Notes: a model not told the origin generated them from the letters alone. Counted from the first letter of the stretch, positions 56,031 to 64,000 are shown. The stretch is DNA of 64,000 nucleotides from Streptomyces sp. NBC_00271 (GCF_036178845.1 NZ_CP108070.1:434001-498000); one strand, 5' to 3'. Program-made: numbers and translations.

Positions 56031-56391
56031 CACCAGTGCAGCACCACGAGAACATCGACTCACGGACAGCCGGCAGACTTCACCTCACCGCGTGAAGATC
56101 ACCAACAGCATCCAGAAATTGAGCCAGAGCCGAAAAGCGTGACCGCCACGGCTTCTCACTGCAAGCGACGTCACACCGACCTCGACTGAACCCTTCACCC
56201 AGATGATCCGTCAGATCGCCAAGTGCAACTGGAGTACTGGGGCACCAGCACCCGAACGGGCGACCCGGTCCCGCCTGTCGCCGCACCTCAGGTTTCGCTC
56301 AACCGTGCGAACGGAGGTGGGAGTCGGCGCTAGGGTCTCTCCTCGGCGGCTGTAGAGGCCGCTGTCGACCAAAGAAAACCGAGGGGAACGC
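56031..56391. other. cargo leader with one arm of an inverted repeat
   Basis: Contains the 56148-56245 repeat arm and the leader of the secreted-protein gene; no gene recognised. Confidence 0.4.
56148..56245. repeat. left arm of 95-bp inverted repeat around cargo genes
   Basis: CGGCTTCTCACTGCAAG, then a CCGACCTCGACTGAACCC stretch and ACTGGAGTACTGG. The inverse copy is at 57496-57590 with about 80 percent match by eye. Confidence 0.75.
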
Positions 56392-56901
56392 GTGCGCCGA
56401 ATTTCGCGAATCATGTCGGCAGGCTGTGTCGCAGCGGCACTGGCCGTCATCAGCTCCACACCTGCGTCCGCCGCTGTGCCCATGAGTTGCCCGATGACCA
56501 CGGGCTACGATTTTTCCGGCAGTTACAATTACTACCGGGACCTGGAACCCCGTTCCGGCGGCGACAGCGGTACGACAATCAGCATCACCTTCCACAAGGG
56601 AAAGACGACGACGTCCACCGTGGGCGGATCGATCTCGGGCGAAGCGAAGGTGGTCCTCGTCAAGGCGTCGGCGTCGTTCGACTACCACTTCGCATGGCAG
56701 TGGACGAACAGCTCGACCTACACGTGGTCGTGGAAGGTGCCGAACAACATGAGGCACGGTTACCTGCACGCGGGTGTGAAGGTCAAGTACACGAAGTGGA
56801 ACTACAACCAGACGCAGCCCAACTGCACCACCAAGGTGCTGCGCAGTGGATCAGCGCGGCTGCTCTACAAGGGTCGCGAAACCTGGCACGGAAAGAGCTG
56901 A
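56392..56901 (+). CDS. secreted protein carried by the composite transposon
   Basis: A 169-residue exported protein with signal peptide (RIMSAGCVAAALAVISSTPA, cleavage after ASA). The mature part is rich in Ser, Thr, Trp and Tyr with alternating beta pattern: FSGSYNYYRDLEPRSGG, GTTISITFHKGKTTTSTVGG and FAWQWTNSSTYTWSWKVPNN. That Ser/Thr-rich middle followed by W-x-T-S-S-T-Y-T-W recalls beta-pore-forming folds (aerolysin/ETX-MTX2 type), but only weakly. Two cysteines could form a disulfide. GTG at 56392. Coupled by a one-base overlap to the lipoprotein gene. Confidence 0.8.
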   Translation: MRRISRIMSAGCVAAALAVISSTPASAAVPMSCPMTTGYDFSGSYNYYRDLEPRSGGDSGTTISITFHKGKTTTSTVGGSISGEAKVVLVKASASFDYHFAWQWTNSSTYTWSWKVPNNMRHGYLHAGVKVKYTKWNYNQTQPNCTTKVLRSGSARLLYKGRETWHGKS

Positions 56902-57350
56902 TGCGCAGAAGACATCTGGCCGTACTGCCAGTCATCGTCATCCTGGCCGCCGGGTGTGGGGGAGGGGGAAATCGGGCTCCTGTGGGCAGCCCGTCGAAAT
57001 CAGTGCTGGTGTCTGATCCGGACCGTCCTGACAGCGGAAAGGAGACGCCGGGCCATCTCGGACCCGGGACGGTCAAACTTCCTGTTTCTGCTGACCGGAT
57101 CGCCGAACTAGGCGTCCGCTACGACTGTCTCGGACCTGGCGGTCTCACTGTCACTAGCGGAACCGGCCTCAGCGCCGAGGTCGGTGGCTGCGACGACAGC
57201 GCCACGTTCGGCGCCCGCATCAAGGCGAAGGATTTGCACGGCAGAAAATTCGCGGACACGGTCACCGTCACGGTCGGCAAGCGTACGAGGTGGCGTATGT
57301 CCGTGGACATCACCACCAAGGACGGTGTGAAGCAGACCGTCCACGGCTGA
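56901..57350 (+). CDS. lipoprotein coupled to the secreted protein
   Basis: A 149-residue protein with lipobox LAAGC at residues 15-19, so Cys19 should be lipidated. The mature part is small and beta-rich (IAELGVRYDCLGPGGLTVTS, FADTVTVTVGKRTRWRMSVD). The ATG overlaps the upstream stop (TGATG), so the two proteins are made together. An exported partner pair, perhaps toxin with membrane-anchored immunity or receptor, is plausible but unproven. Confidence 0.83.
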   Translation: MRRRHLAVLPVIVILAAGCGGGGNRAPVGSPSKSVLVSDPDRPDSGKETPGHLGPGTVKLPVSADRIAELGVRYDCLGPGGLTVTSGTGLSAEVGGCDDSATFGARIKAKDLHGRKFADTVTVTVGKRTRWRMSVDITTKDGVKQTVHG

Positions 57351-57721
57351 TCGCGTGACGAGACCCCCGCTGATGCTGATCTCTGACTACGGGCTGACGC
57401 GGGGGCGACAAGTTCCAGGCCGGTTCCGGCCAGGAAACCGATGAGGAGTTCGGGGTGGCGCTGGGCGTAGCGCAGGGTGCTCTTCGTGGCCCAGTACTCC
57501 AGTCGTACTTCGTGATCTGACGGATCAACGGGGTGGTGGGTTCAGTCGAGGTCGGTGAGGCGTCACTTGCAGTGAGAAGCCGCATCTCAACCGATCTTGA
57601 AACCTGCAGGTCGAACGGAGTTCCTGGTCGGGTGATCTTCCGGCCGTACGCGCATGAAGGCAGGGCCTCCTGGTAGCTCGGGGGTGCGACCCCATTCCGA
57701 GCGTTCCGGGAGGCCCTGTTG
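57351..57721. other. cargo end with second repeat arm and a decayed frame
   Basis: Holds the inverse repeat arm (57496-57590). On the minus strand an unstarted frame reads DHEVRLEYWATKSTLRYAQR and HPELLIGFLAGTGLELVAPA, a protein remnant without recognised family. Confidence 0.4.
57496..57590. repeat. right arm of 95-bp inverted repeat
   Basis: Inverse partner of 56148-56245. The two arms enclose exactly the secreted protein and lipoprotein genes. Confidence 0.75.
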
Positions 57722-57823
57722 CAGGGCGGTTGCAAGTTTTGGGGTCGTGCGGCTGGTCGGGTTGTGACCGGTTGGGGCGCATAACAAGGCAGGCACGGGC
57801 TTCGTGATCATTGTGGTGTCTAA
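57722..57823 (+). mobile_element. ISAs1-family element B, left end
   Basis: The first 102 bp of element B (CAGGGCGGTTGCAAG to GTGGTGTCTAA), near-identical to the left end of element A. It is severed from the rest by the IS5-derived unit; the other part begins at 60215. Confidence 0.88.
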
Positions 57824-57916
57824 GAGAGCCCGGCGGTAGGTGTGGCGAATGGCCGTGTGACAACCCGGAGGCAAGACAGGCACGAGTCTGGGTGATCATG
57901 GAGTTCTTGACGCTCA

Positions 57917-58777
57917 GTGATCACCGGAGGGCTCGCGCCTGTCCTGCCATCATGCCTGCTCGAACCCCTGTGGGACCAGTTCGCAGCGCTGCTGCCCGAG
58001 CATGTCGATACCCATCCGCTCGGCTGCCACAACCCGCGCATCCCGGACCGGATTGTCTTCGAGCGCGTCATCGCCGCCCTGATGCACGGCTCCGGATACG
58101 AGCGGATCGCCGACCGCCAGTGCTCCGACCGCACCATCCGACGCCGCGTCAAGTACTGGTCACAGCTGGGCATGGCCGAGCAGGTCCACGGGCTGGCCGT
58201 GCAGGCGTACGACCGCATGATCGGCCTCCAACTCCATGAGCTGTCCGTCGACGGGTGCATCACCAAGGCTCCCTGCGGCGGCGAGGGAGCCGGACGCTCC
58301 CCGGTCGACCGGGGCAAGCAGGGCCTGAAGCGCTCAGTGGCCACCAAAGCCCGCGGCGTCCCGATCGGTCTCGTCTCGGCCGGGGCCAACCGTCATGACT
58401 CCCCGCTGCTCGTGCCCACCCTGGAGGCCGCGAAGAAGCAGATCGGTGTGTTTCCCGAGCAGGTCAACGTCAACTTGGACCGGGGCTACGACAGTGACAA
58501 GACCCGAGCCGCGCTCGAGGAACTGGGCTTCACCGGCGAGATCGCCCGCAAGGGCGTGCCCGCACCGATCCAGGCCGGCAAGAGGTGGGTCGTGGAGCGG
58601 AGCCGCGCATGGATGAACGGCTTCGGCAAGCTCCGCCGCTGCACCGAGAAGCGCCAGTGCGCTGTGGACTTCTACCTCTACCTGTCCGCCGCAATCGTCA
58701 CGCACCGCATGCTCATCCGCCGCGCGACCCCGCTCTACCGCTGGGACGGACGGCCCACCACCAAGAGACGCAAGTGA
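57917..58777 (+). CDS. IS5-family transposase of the cargo transposon
   Basis: A 286-residue, apparently intact DDE transposase. RIPDRIVFERVIAALMHGSG and SDRTIRRRVKYWSQLG form the N-terminal helical part; LSVDGCITKAPCGGEG has the first Asp, NVNLDRGYDSDKTRAALEEL the second, and WVVERSRAWMNGFGKLRRC the Glu. GTG at 57917 is the only start before the conserved region. Being intact, it could still mobilise the 2.4-kb unit. Confidence 0.88.
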   Translation: MITGGLAPVLPSCLLEPLWDQFAALLPEHVDTHPLGCHNPRIPDRIVFERVIAALMHGSGYERIADRQCSDRTIRRRVKYWSQLGMAEQVHGLAVQAYDRMIGLQLHELSVDGCITKAPCGGEGAGRSPVDRGKQGLKRSVATKARGVPIGLVSAGANRHDSPLLVPTLEAAKKQIGVFPEQVNVNLDRGYDSDKTRAALEELGFTGEIARKGVPAPIQAGKRWVVERSRAWMNGFGKLRRCTEKRQCAVDFYLYLSAAIVTHRMLIRRATPLYRWDGRPTTKRRK

Positions 58778-58847
58778 CGCCTGCTGACGGGCGTCCGTCT
58801 GCGTCGGGCGGACAAGCACTGCCGCACGCCTGGGGAAGGCGCGCTGC

Positions 58848-59230
58848 TCAACGAGGGCAGGGCCGGCCCGCGCTCCTGGCTGTGGAGGCTGTGGTGATGA
58901 TGGCGTCGAGCCGGTCCCGGGTTTTCACCAGGGTGCTGACCTGCGTATCGATGCGGTCCCGCTCGGCCGACAGCCGGTCGAGCAGCGCGGGGGTCACGTC
59001 ACCGGTCTCGACGCACGGCAGCAGTTCCAGGATCGCCCTGCTCGGCAGCCCTGCGGAGTACAGCTGCTGAATCAGCTGGACGCGGTCGACCGCGCTGTCC
59101 GGGTACTGCCGCTGCCGCTGGGGCTGCGCGCCGAGGCCAGCAGGTCCTGCTCTTCGTAGTAGCGCAGTGCCCGCACGCTCACGCCCACCCTTGAGGCCGG
59201 CTCACCGATGCGCATCAACGCCCCCTCCAT
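58848..59230 (-). pseudogene. MerR-family regulator, frameshifted
   Basis: The N-terminus (MRIGEPASRVGVSVRALRYY then EEQDLLASARSPSG) is a MerR winged helix; the remainder (QRQYPDSAVDRVQLIQQLYS, AGLPSRAILELLPCVETGDV and a coiled coil LSAERDRIDTQVSTLVKTRD) lies one base out of frame after about 59120. It is divergent from the SDR gene. If the shift is real, the SDR gene has lost its activator. Confidence 0.83.
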
Positions 59231-59254
59231 GACCTGGATCACATTCCTTGCCTC

Positions 59255-59268
59255 TGACGTCAACGTCA
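59255..59268. promoter_or_regulatory. MerR operator TGACGT-CA-ACGTCA
   Basis: Inverted repeat with flanking CCTC/CAGG that resembles MerR-family sites where long-spaced promoter elements are remodelled; lies between merR and the SDR gene. Confidence 0.65.
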
Positions 59269-59332
59269 GGTTCTAGCGTAGCCCGTGAACAGCCCGGACA
59301 GGAATCACCTCACCACTGCCAGGAGACTCCCC

Positions 59333-60043
59333 ATGAAGATCACCGGTTCCGTCGCCCTCGTCACCGGCGCCAACCGCGGCATCGGCAGGCACTTCGCCCA
59401 ACAGCTCCTGCACCGGGGCGCCACCAAGGTCTACGCGACCGCGCGCACCCCCCACCTCGTCGACCTCCCCGGTGTGGAGGTACTGCGGCTCGACATCACC
59501 GATCCGGCTTCGGTCGCCGCCGCGGCGGGCGCGGCCTCGGACGTCACCCTCTTGATCAACAATGCCGGCGTCTTCACCCAGCAGAACCTCGTCACCGGGG
59601 ACCCCGAGAAGATCCGGCTGGAGATGGACACCAACTACTTCGGCACCCTCAACGTGGTCCGGGCGTTCACTCCCGTCCTGGCCGCCAACGGCGGTGGGGC
59701 CATCCTCAACGTCCTGTCGGCGATGTCCTGGCTCGCCTACGACGGGGCCAACGCCTACAGCGCGTCGAAGGCGGCGGCGTGGAGCCTCACCAACGGCATC
59801 CGCCTCGAACTCGCGGGCCAGGGAACCGCGGTGACGGGCCTGCACCTGGCCAGCACCGACACCGACATGATGGCCGGGTGGGACGTGGAGAAGAACGACC
59901 CCGCCGATGTCGTGCGCGCCGCCCTCGACGGTATCGAGGCCGGGAAGATGGAGATCCTCACCGACAACAACTGCGTCCAGCTCAAGGCGGCCCTGTCCGC
60001 CGACCCGAGCGTGCTCTATCCGCAGGCGGTTCCCGCCGCCTGA
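59333..60043 (+). CDS. short-chain dehydrogenase/reductase in the cargo
   Basis: A 236-residue SDR. VALVTGANRGIGRHFAQQLL is the NAD(P) motif TGxxxGIG, TLLINNAGVF the NNAG motif, and the catalytic YSASK follows ANA with an upstream Ser in NVLSAMSW. ATG at 59333 follows AGGAGACTCCCC. With merR it forms a portable oxidoreductase-regulator cassette like those that respond to reactive carbonyls. Confidence 0.92.
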   Translation: MKITGSVALVTGANRGIGRHFAQQLLHRGATKVYATARTPHLVDLPGVEVLRLDITDPASVAAAAGAASDVTLLINNAGVFTQQNLVTGDPEKIRLEMDTNYFGTLNVVRAFTPVLAANGGGAILNVLSAMSWLAYDGANAYSASKAAAWSLTNGIRLELAGQGTAVTGLHLASTDTDMMAGWDVEKNDPADVVRAALDGIEAGKMEILTDNNCVQLKAALSADPSVLYPQAVPAA

Positions 60044-60214
60044 CCCTTCGGCAGCCGCCCGCCCGGCCAGGCTTCAGCCGACGTTCGAGGATCTAGGGAT
60101 CAGCCGGGCGCGGCCATGCGTACTCGTCACGCTCCGCACGCGCGTCCGCCGCGCTACTGCTGGGACACCTACCCACCACCAGAAGACTCAAGTGACGCCT
60201 ACCGCCGGGCTCTC

Positions 60215-61489
60215 TAAGCCAGATGATCACGAGGTGGCCCGTGCCTGCTGCTGCTTCCTCTCCACTACCTGCCGTGCTGGTGAAACTGGGCCCGCTGGAC
60301 AGCGGCCGGATCGCCGACCTGCGCCCCTACTTCGACTCGGTGCCCGACCCGCGCGCACGGCGGGGCCGGTGGTACTCACTCACAGCGATCCTGCTGGTGT
60401 GCGCCTGCGCGGCTGTCTCGGGAGCCAGGAGCATCGACGAACTGCCGAGTGGGGCCAGCGTGCCTCGACGGCACTCCTGACGGCGATCGGGATCCGCCGC
60501 CACCTGCTCAGATGGGGGCGCACTCCGGCGCCGGCCACGATCGGCCGTGTGCTGGGGGCTGTTGACGGTGACGCCCTGGACCGGGCGGTCGGCGCCTACC
60601 TGGCCGACCGGCACCGCGCCGCCACCGAACCCGCCCAGGCTTCGTCGCCCTCCGGGTTCGGGCCGTCGCGTGTGATCGCTGTCGACGGCAAGGCACTCAA
60701 GGGATCAGCCCGTCTCACCGCGACGCGCCGACATCTGCTCTCCCCGGTCACCCACGCACCGTCGTGACCCTTGCCCAGGTAGAAGTCGGCGCGAAGACGA
60801 ACGAAACCACACACTTCTGTCCACTGCTGGCACCGCTGGACCTGACCGGCACCGTCGTCACCTTCGACGCCCTGCACTCGGTCAAGTCGAACATCTCCTG
60901 GCTGGTCGAGACCAAGAAGGCCCACTACATCGCCGTGATCAAGACCAACCAGCCCACCGTCCACGCCCAACTCGCCCCCCTGCCCTGGCAGTCCATCGCA
61001 GTCCAGCACGCCGCCTCCGGGGCTGGACACGGACGCCGCGAGTCCCGCTCAATCAAGACCTGCTCGATCGCCGACAAACTCGGCGGAATCGCCTTTCCCC
61101 ACGCCCGCCTGGCCATCCGCATCCACCGCCGCCGCAAGCAGACCGGCCGGCGTGAGACCCGTGAGAGTGTCTACGCCGTCACAAATCTCGACGCCCACCA
61201 AGCCGGTCCCGCCGATCTGGCCGCCGCGATTCGCGGGCACTGGGGCGTGGAGAACTCCTCGCACCACATCAGGGATGTCACCTTCGCCGAGGACGCCTCC
61301 ACCGTCCACGCCGGGACCGCACCACAGGCCATGGCGACCCTCCGCAACCTCGCCATCGGCCGCTGAAAACCCTCGGAGCCGACAACATCGCCAAGACCAC
61401 CCGGGCGATCCGCGACGAGCCCCAACGAGCACTCCCCATCCTGGGCATCACCAACAATCCGGACGCCCACGGAACTTGATCAAGCCCTG
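60215..61489 (+). pseudogene. ISAs1-family element B, main part with broken transposase
   Basis: Transposase codons run from ITRWPVPAAASSPLPAV, but the frame changes near 60440 (before EWGQRASTALLTAIGIR), near 60745 (before VVTLAQVEVGAKTNETTHF) and near 61365 (before LKTLGADNIAKTTRAI). Core motifs RVIAVDGKALKGSARL and RGHWGVENSSHHIRDVTFAE are clear. Its right end and ACGCTGGTG flank close the composite transposon. Confidence 0.85.
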
Positions 61490-61498
61490 ACGCTGGTG

Positions 61499-61570
61499 GG
61501 TTGGCTGCCGCTGGGACGGCGGCGCGGCCGGAAGGTGCGCCCATGCCGTCGTTTTCCGCGACCGACGTGA
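61499..61570 (+). pseudogene. small membrane-protein gene, 3' part
   Basis: Continues the frame of 55400-55510 after one copy of ACGCTGGTG: GWLPLGRRRGRKVRPC and a stop at 61568-61570. The basic tail after one membrane helix is plausible for a small inner-membrane protein. Confidence 0.45.
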
Positions 61571-61602
61571 CTCCCAAGAGGCCTGAGCCGAACCCGAAGT
61601 GC

Positions 61603-61614
61603 TGGTCCGGACCA
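61603..61614. promoter_or_regulatory. palindrome TGGTCCGGACCA (DasR-box-like)
   Basis: A perfect 12-bp palindrome about 100 bp before the glucanase gene and just upstream of TATTGACACC. The DasR consensus in streptomycetes is TGGTCTAGACCA, and chitinase promoters carry TGGTCC-type repeats, so sugar-dependent control is likely. Confidence 0.55.
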
Positions 61615-61720
61615 AAGTATTGACACCCCCTTACCTCACTCCTTAAATCAAGAGGCGATGCACGTACCCCCCACCTCAGTCGACGCCCCCTTCTCAGGGC
61701 GCCGTACGGAAGGGAGAGTC

Positions 61721-62965
61721 TTGGACTCCCCACGTCTCCTCCGCAGATGCCTCTTGGCAGCGTTGTCCGCAGCGCTCGTCACGGCTGCCGCCATCGTTCC
61801 CGCCCAGGCGGATCCCCCCACGGCGGCCGCGGCCGTCACCACCTTCTCCGACACGTTCGACGGTTCCGCGGGCGCGGGCGTCGACACCTCGAAGTGGCAG
61901 ATCGAGACCGGAGACAACGTCAACAACCACGAGCGGCAGTACTACACGTCCGGAAGCAACAACGCGACGCTGGACGGCCAGGGTCACCTGGTGATCACCG
62001 CTCGCCGCGAGAATCCGGGCAACTACCAGTGCTGGTACGGGCGTTGTGAGTACACCTCGGCCCGGATGAACACCTCCGGGAAGTTCTCCGGAACCTACGG
62101 CCATGTCGAGGCGCGGATGAAGATCCCGCGCGGGCAGGGCATGTGGCCCGCCTTCTGGATGCTCGGCAGCGACATCGGACAGGTCGGCTGGCCGAACTCG
62201 GGCGAGATCGACGTCATGGAGAACGTCGGCTTCGAACCCTCGACCGTGCACGGCACCATCCACGGACCCGGGTACTCGGGATCCGGGGGCATCGGCGCCG
62301 CCTACTCCCTGCCGGGCGGCCAGGCCTTCGCCGACGCCTTCCACACCTTCGCCGTCGACTGGGCCCCCGACTCCATCAGCTGGTCGGTGGACGGCACGGT
62401 GTACCAGCGGCGCACGCCCGCCGATCTGGGCGGCAAGACCTGGGTGTTCAACAAGCCGTTCTTCATGATCCTCAACCTCGCGGTCGGCGGCTACTGGCCG
62501 GGCGACCCCGACGGCTCCACCGTCTTCCCGCAGCAGTTGGTGGTGGACGAGGTGAAGGTGACGACGAGCGACAGTTCGGGGTCCACCGGCGGCCCGATCA
62601 CCGGGCTCGCCGGCAAGTGCGTGGACGTGGCCGGGGCGAACGCAGCCAACGGCACGCCCGTACAGCTCTACGACTGCAACGGCACCACGGCCCAGCAGTG
62701 GACGGTCTCCTCCGACGGCACCATACGCGCGCTGGGCAAGTGCCTGGATGTCACCGGCAACGGCACGGCGGACGGCTCGACCGTACAGCTGTGGGACTGC
62801 ACGGGCGGGCCCAACCAGAAGTGGGCCGTCAGCGCGGCCCACGACATCGTGAACCCGCAGGCCAACAAGTGTCTGGACGCGACGGGCAACAGCTCGGCCA
62901 ACGGCACCCGGCTGCAGATCTGGTCGTGCTCGGGCGGCGCCAACCAGAAGTGGACCGTGAGCTGA
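61721..62965 (+). CDS. secreted GH16 beta-glucanase with ricin-type CBM13
   Basis: A 414-residue exported glycoside hydrolase. Signal peptide: LLRRCLLAALSAALVTAAAI, cleavage near AQA. The GH16 domain (about residues 40-280) has the catalytic GEIDVMENVG (E-x-D-x-x-E) and aromatic substrate residues in GMWPAFWMLGSD; endo-beta-1,3-glucanase (laminarinase) activity is the usual role of this form. The C-terminal beta-trefoil (about 290-414) has three QxW repeats (AQQWTV, NQKWAV, NQKWTV), a CBM13 for glycan binding. TTG at 61721 is preferred to the ATG at 61658 because GGAAGGGAG lies just upstream and the signal peptide starts there. Confidence 0.93.
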   Translation: MDSPRLLRRCLLAALSAALVTAAAIVPAQADPPTAAAAVTTFSDTFDGSAGAGVDTSKWQIETGDNVNNHERQYYTSGSNNATLDGQGHLVITARRENPGNYQCWYGRCEYTSARMNTSGKFSGTYGHVEARMKIPRGQGMWPAFWMLGSDIGQVGWPNSGEIDVMENVGFEPSTVHGTIHGPGYSGSGGIGAAYSLPGGQAFADAFHTFAVDWAPDSISWSVDGTVYQRRTPADLGGKTWVFNKPFFMILNLAVGGYWPGDPDGSTVFPQQLVVDEVKVTTSDSSGSTGGPITGLAGKCVDVAGANAANGTPVQLYDCNGTTAQQWTVSSDGTIRALGKCLDVTGNGTADGSTVQLWDCTGGPNQKWAVSAAHDIVNPQANKCLDATGNSSANGTRLQIWSCSGGANQKWTVS

Positions 62966-62998
62966 GATTCCGCCACGGGGGACGGGGGGAACGGGGGG

Positions 62999-63037
62999 AC
63001 GGGGGTCCGGTGGGGTTCGCCCCGGCCGGACCCCCGT
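62999..63037 (+). terminator. glucanase terminator
   Basis: ACGGGGGTCCGG, GGGG-TTCG-CCCC, then CCGGACCCCCGT: a long stem with a TTCG tetraloop 34 bases after the stop. Confidence 0.88.
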
Positions 63038-63039
63038 AC

Positions 63040-63559
63040 GTGTCCCCCGTGCTCGGCGCCCGGGGCGCACACACCGCCGACTGTCCGCCCACGGCCTCCC
63101 ACCACGGGCGGACAGCGCCCGTCGGCGGCCGGTCAGCAGCCCATGGACCACATGCGCGATCCGTATGCAGACCCGTCGGCCCGGACTTCGTCAACCACTG
63201 ATCGAAAACTGGCGCATCCTCAGCCAGTGCTGTGCCCACCGGTCGGGATCCACAAGCTCGCCGATCACGTGTGTCGGAACACCTCCCGGCCGATCACGAT
63301 CGGCCGGGAGGCCCTGCACCGCCTACAGAGCCGCCGCAGGATGTCCTTCCACCATACGAAGACGTGAAAGGTGTCCCCGGATCCGGCCTTCGACGCCAAG
63401 CTCGCCCGCAGCGAATAGGCGCTCAACCAGCGTCCGGACCGCACTTTCGCCTTCGATGAGTTCGGCCCGCTCGGCATCCGCCCAACTGCCGATTCCTGCT
63501 GGGCCGAACGTCATGCCTCAGGTCCTGACAGATCTGGGCAATCGGACTTCCGAGCTCTC
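63040..63559. other. region after the glucanase
   Basis: No gene recognised. A minus-strand frame (RTLVERLFAAGELGVEGRIR, ending 63323) has some protein character. It holds the hairpin at 63282-63311. Confidence 0.35.
63282..63311. terminator. perfect 14-bp hairpin
   Basis: CCTCCCGGCCGATC, AC, GATCGGCCGGGAGG. Likely terminator for the minus-strand gene to its right or a transposon scar. Confidence 0.55.
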
Positions 63560-64000
63560 TCAGCCGGTGTGGAGGATCCGAAAGCGATCGGTTCGCGCCG
63601 GATCTCGATCAACGACTTGGACTGGCGTCCAGGCCCATTGCCACACGCTGATGCCTGGCGTGCGGGAGAACTGGATCTGCCCGCGGGTGCCTTCGACTGC
63701 GACGCGTGGCCAGGATGCGGCAGTGCGCGCCCGGTCCGCGCCGCGAGCACGCAGCACATCGGCGAGGACGGCGACCGTGTCGTAGCCCTCGAAGGCGACG
63801 AATGAGGGTGCTTCGCCCAGTCGCTCGCGGAGGGCCGTCTCGACTCGTGCACCGAGTGGGCTGAGGCACTCGGGCAAGTAGCGCAAGAACGGGATCGCGG
63901 CGCTGTCGTCGCCCAGCAACGTCGCCCATTCCGCGAACTCCGGTTGCCCTGCCGGTGCACCAATCATGACCTCGGCGAGGCGCTGGTCGCGGTGTACGGA
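63560..64000 (-). CDS. ABC transporter substrate-binding protein, C-terminal part
   Basis: The frame continues past the window edge (VHRDQRLAEVMIGAPAGQ), so only the last 145 or so residues are present. SFVAFEGYDTVAVLADVLRA and VAVEGTRGQIQFSRTPGISV match the C-terminal lobe of periplasmic Leu/Ile/Val-type (type I) binding proteins. It would deliver an amino acid or related ligand to an ABC permease encoded beyond the window. Confidence 0.72.
   Translation of the reverse strand, partial: SVHRDQRLAEVMIGAPAGQPEFAEWATLLGDDSAAIPFLRYLPECLSPLGARVETALRERLGEAPSFVAFEGYDTVAVLADVLRARGADRARTAASWPRVAVEGTRGQIQFSRTPGISVWQWAWTPVQVVDRDPARTDRFRILHTG

Larger units (their letters stand above)
57824..60214 (+). 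mobile_element. IS5-derived transposon with merR and SDR cargo
   Basis: Perfect 17-bp inverted ends GAGAGCCCGGCGGTAGG and a TAA target duplication (57821-57823, 60215-60217) inside ISAs1 element B. The transposase gene lies at the left; a second, diverged copy of its 3' end (TGGGACACC to CTCAAGTGACGCC, about 60145-60200) precedes the right end. Between them are merR and an SDR gene. So an IS5 has picked up cargo by using a distant copy of its own right end. Confidence 0.82.
55511..61489 (+). mobile_element. ISAs1-bounded composite transposon
   Basis: Two ISAs1-type elements in the same orientation (55511-56030 and 57722-61489) enclose 1.7 kb of cargo. The outer ends CAGGGTGGTTGCAAGTTCCG and complement CAGGGCTTGATCAAGTTCC are element ends. 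The 9-bp sequence ACGCTGGTG flanks the whole unit (55502-55510, 61490-61498) but neither element alone, so the pair transposed together. Both transposases are now broken. Confidence 0.75.

Noticed and set aside
55503..56038. ISAs1 element A having its own target duplication
   Set aside because: The bases on its two sides (CGCTGGTG and CACCAGTG) are not direct repeats; the match is between the outer ends of A and B.
57819..60219. A 5-bp CTAAG target duplication for the IS5-derived unit
   Set aside because: CTAAG also fits, but counting the terminal G into the perfect inverted repeat leaves TAA, the 3-bp TNA duplication known for this IS5 subgroup.

Overview
The DNA is very GC-rich, uses GTG and TTG starts freely, and its recognisable proteins (CGNR regulator, DUF1707, SUKH-3, FMN-dependent PPOX protein, GH16-ricin glucanase, many TetR/MerR regulators) are typical of a Streptomyces or close relative. 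There is no rRNA, ribosomal protein or replication gene. One initiator tRNA suggests chromosome rather than plasmid. The density of broken insertion sequences (IS21, IS630, IS110, IS701, IS3, IS5, ISL3, ISAs1, Tn3 remnants) fits a chromosome arm or other variable region.

Layout. 1-7.9 kb: an IS21 element sits inside an IS630 transposase gene, then an IS5-type element with a DUF2283 passenger, then a remarkable MauE-thioredoxin-cysteine-repeat fusion gene cut off by an IS110 element. 8-12 kb: a flavin monooxygenase and its divergent TetR regulator with repeated operators, and small membrane proteins. 12-16.5 kb: a decayed IS5 and two adjacent IS701 elements, one with 134-bp inverted repeats. 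16.5-22.7 kb: CGNR regulator/MFS exporter pair, a secreted protein, a PPOX flavoprotein, broken actinobacterial hypotheticals and a YCII protein. 22.8-29.5 kb: IS5 with a likely programmed frameshift, IS3, Tn3 and ISL3 wrecks around an alpha/beta hydrolase and an orphan SUKH-3 immunity gene. 29.5-36.2 kb: a small-molecule redox region (dead Old Yellow Enzyme, FAD monooxygenase, hydrolase/TetR/LLM oxidoreductase) ending in a MerR-methyltransferase fusion. 36.5-44.3 kb: ISL3 and IstB remnants, DUF1707, FabV, an acetyltransferase, a TetR with a large operator facing a deleted MFS gene, and an epoxide-hydrolase-like enzyme. 45-52 kb: tRNA-fMet, IS701 fragments around an acetyltransferase, a TetR/quinone-reductase pair with three phased operators, and a two-component system destroyed by ISL3. 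53-64 kb: a HAD protein, an exported collagen-like protein, a composite ISAs1 transposon (55511-61489) that carries a secreted protein/lipoprotein pair and is itself invaded by an IS5-type unit carrying merR and an SDR gene, then a secreted GH16 glucanase and an incomplete substrate-binding protein.

The intact genes mostly form regulator-plus-enzyme or regulator-plus-exporter pairs with visible operators, the kind of portable stress or xenobiotic modules expected in accessory DNA. Several targets are dead while their regulators survive. Most transposases carry stops or frameshifts; the exceptions that read intact are the IS21 pair, the IS701 copy at 15110-16351, the IS427-type element if it frameshifts, and the IS5 transposase at 57917-58777.
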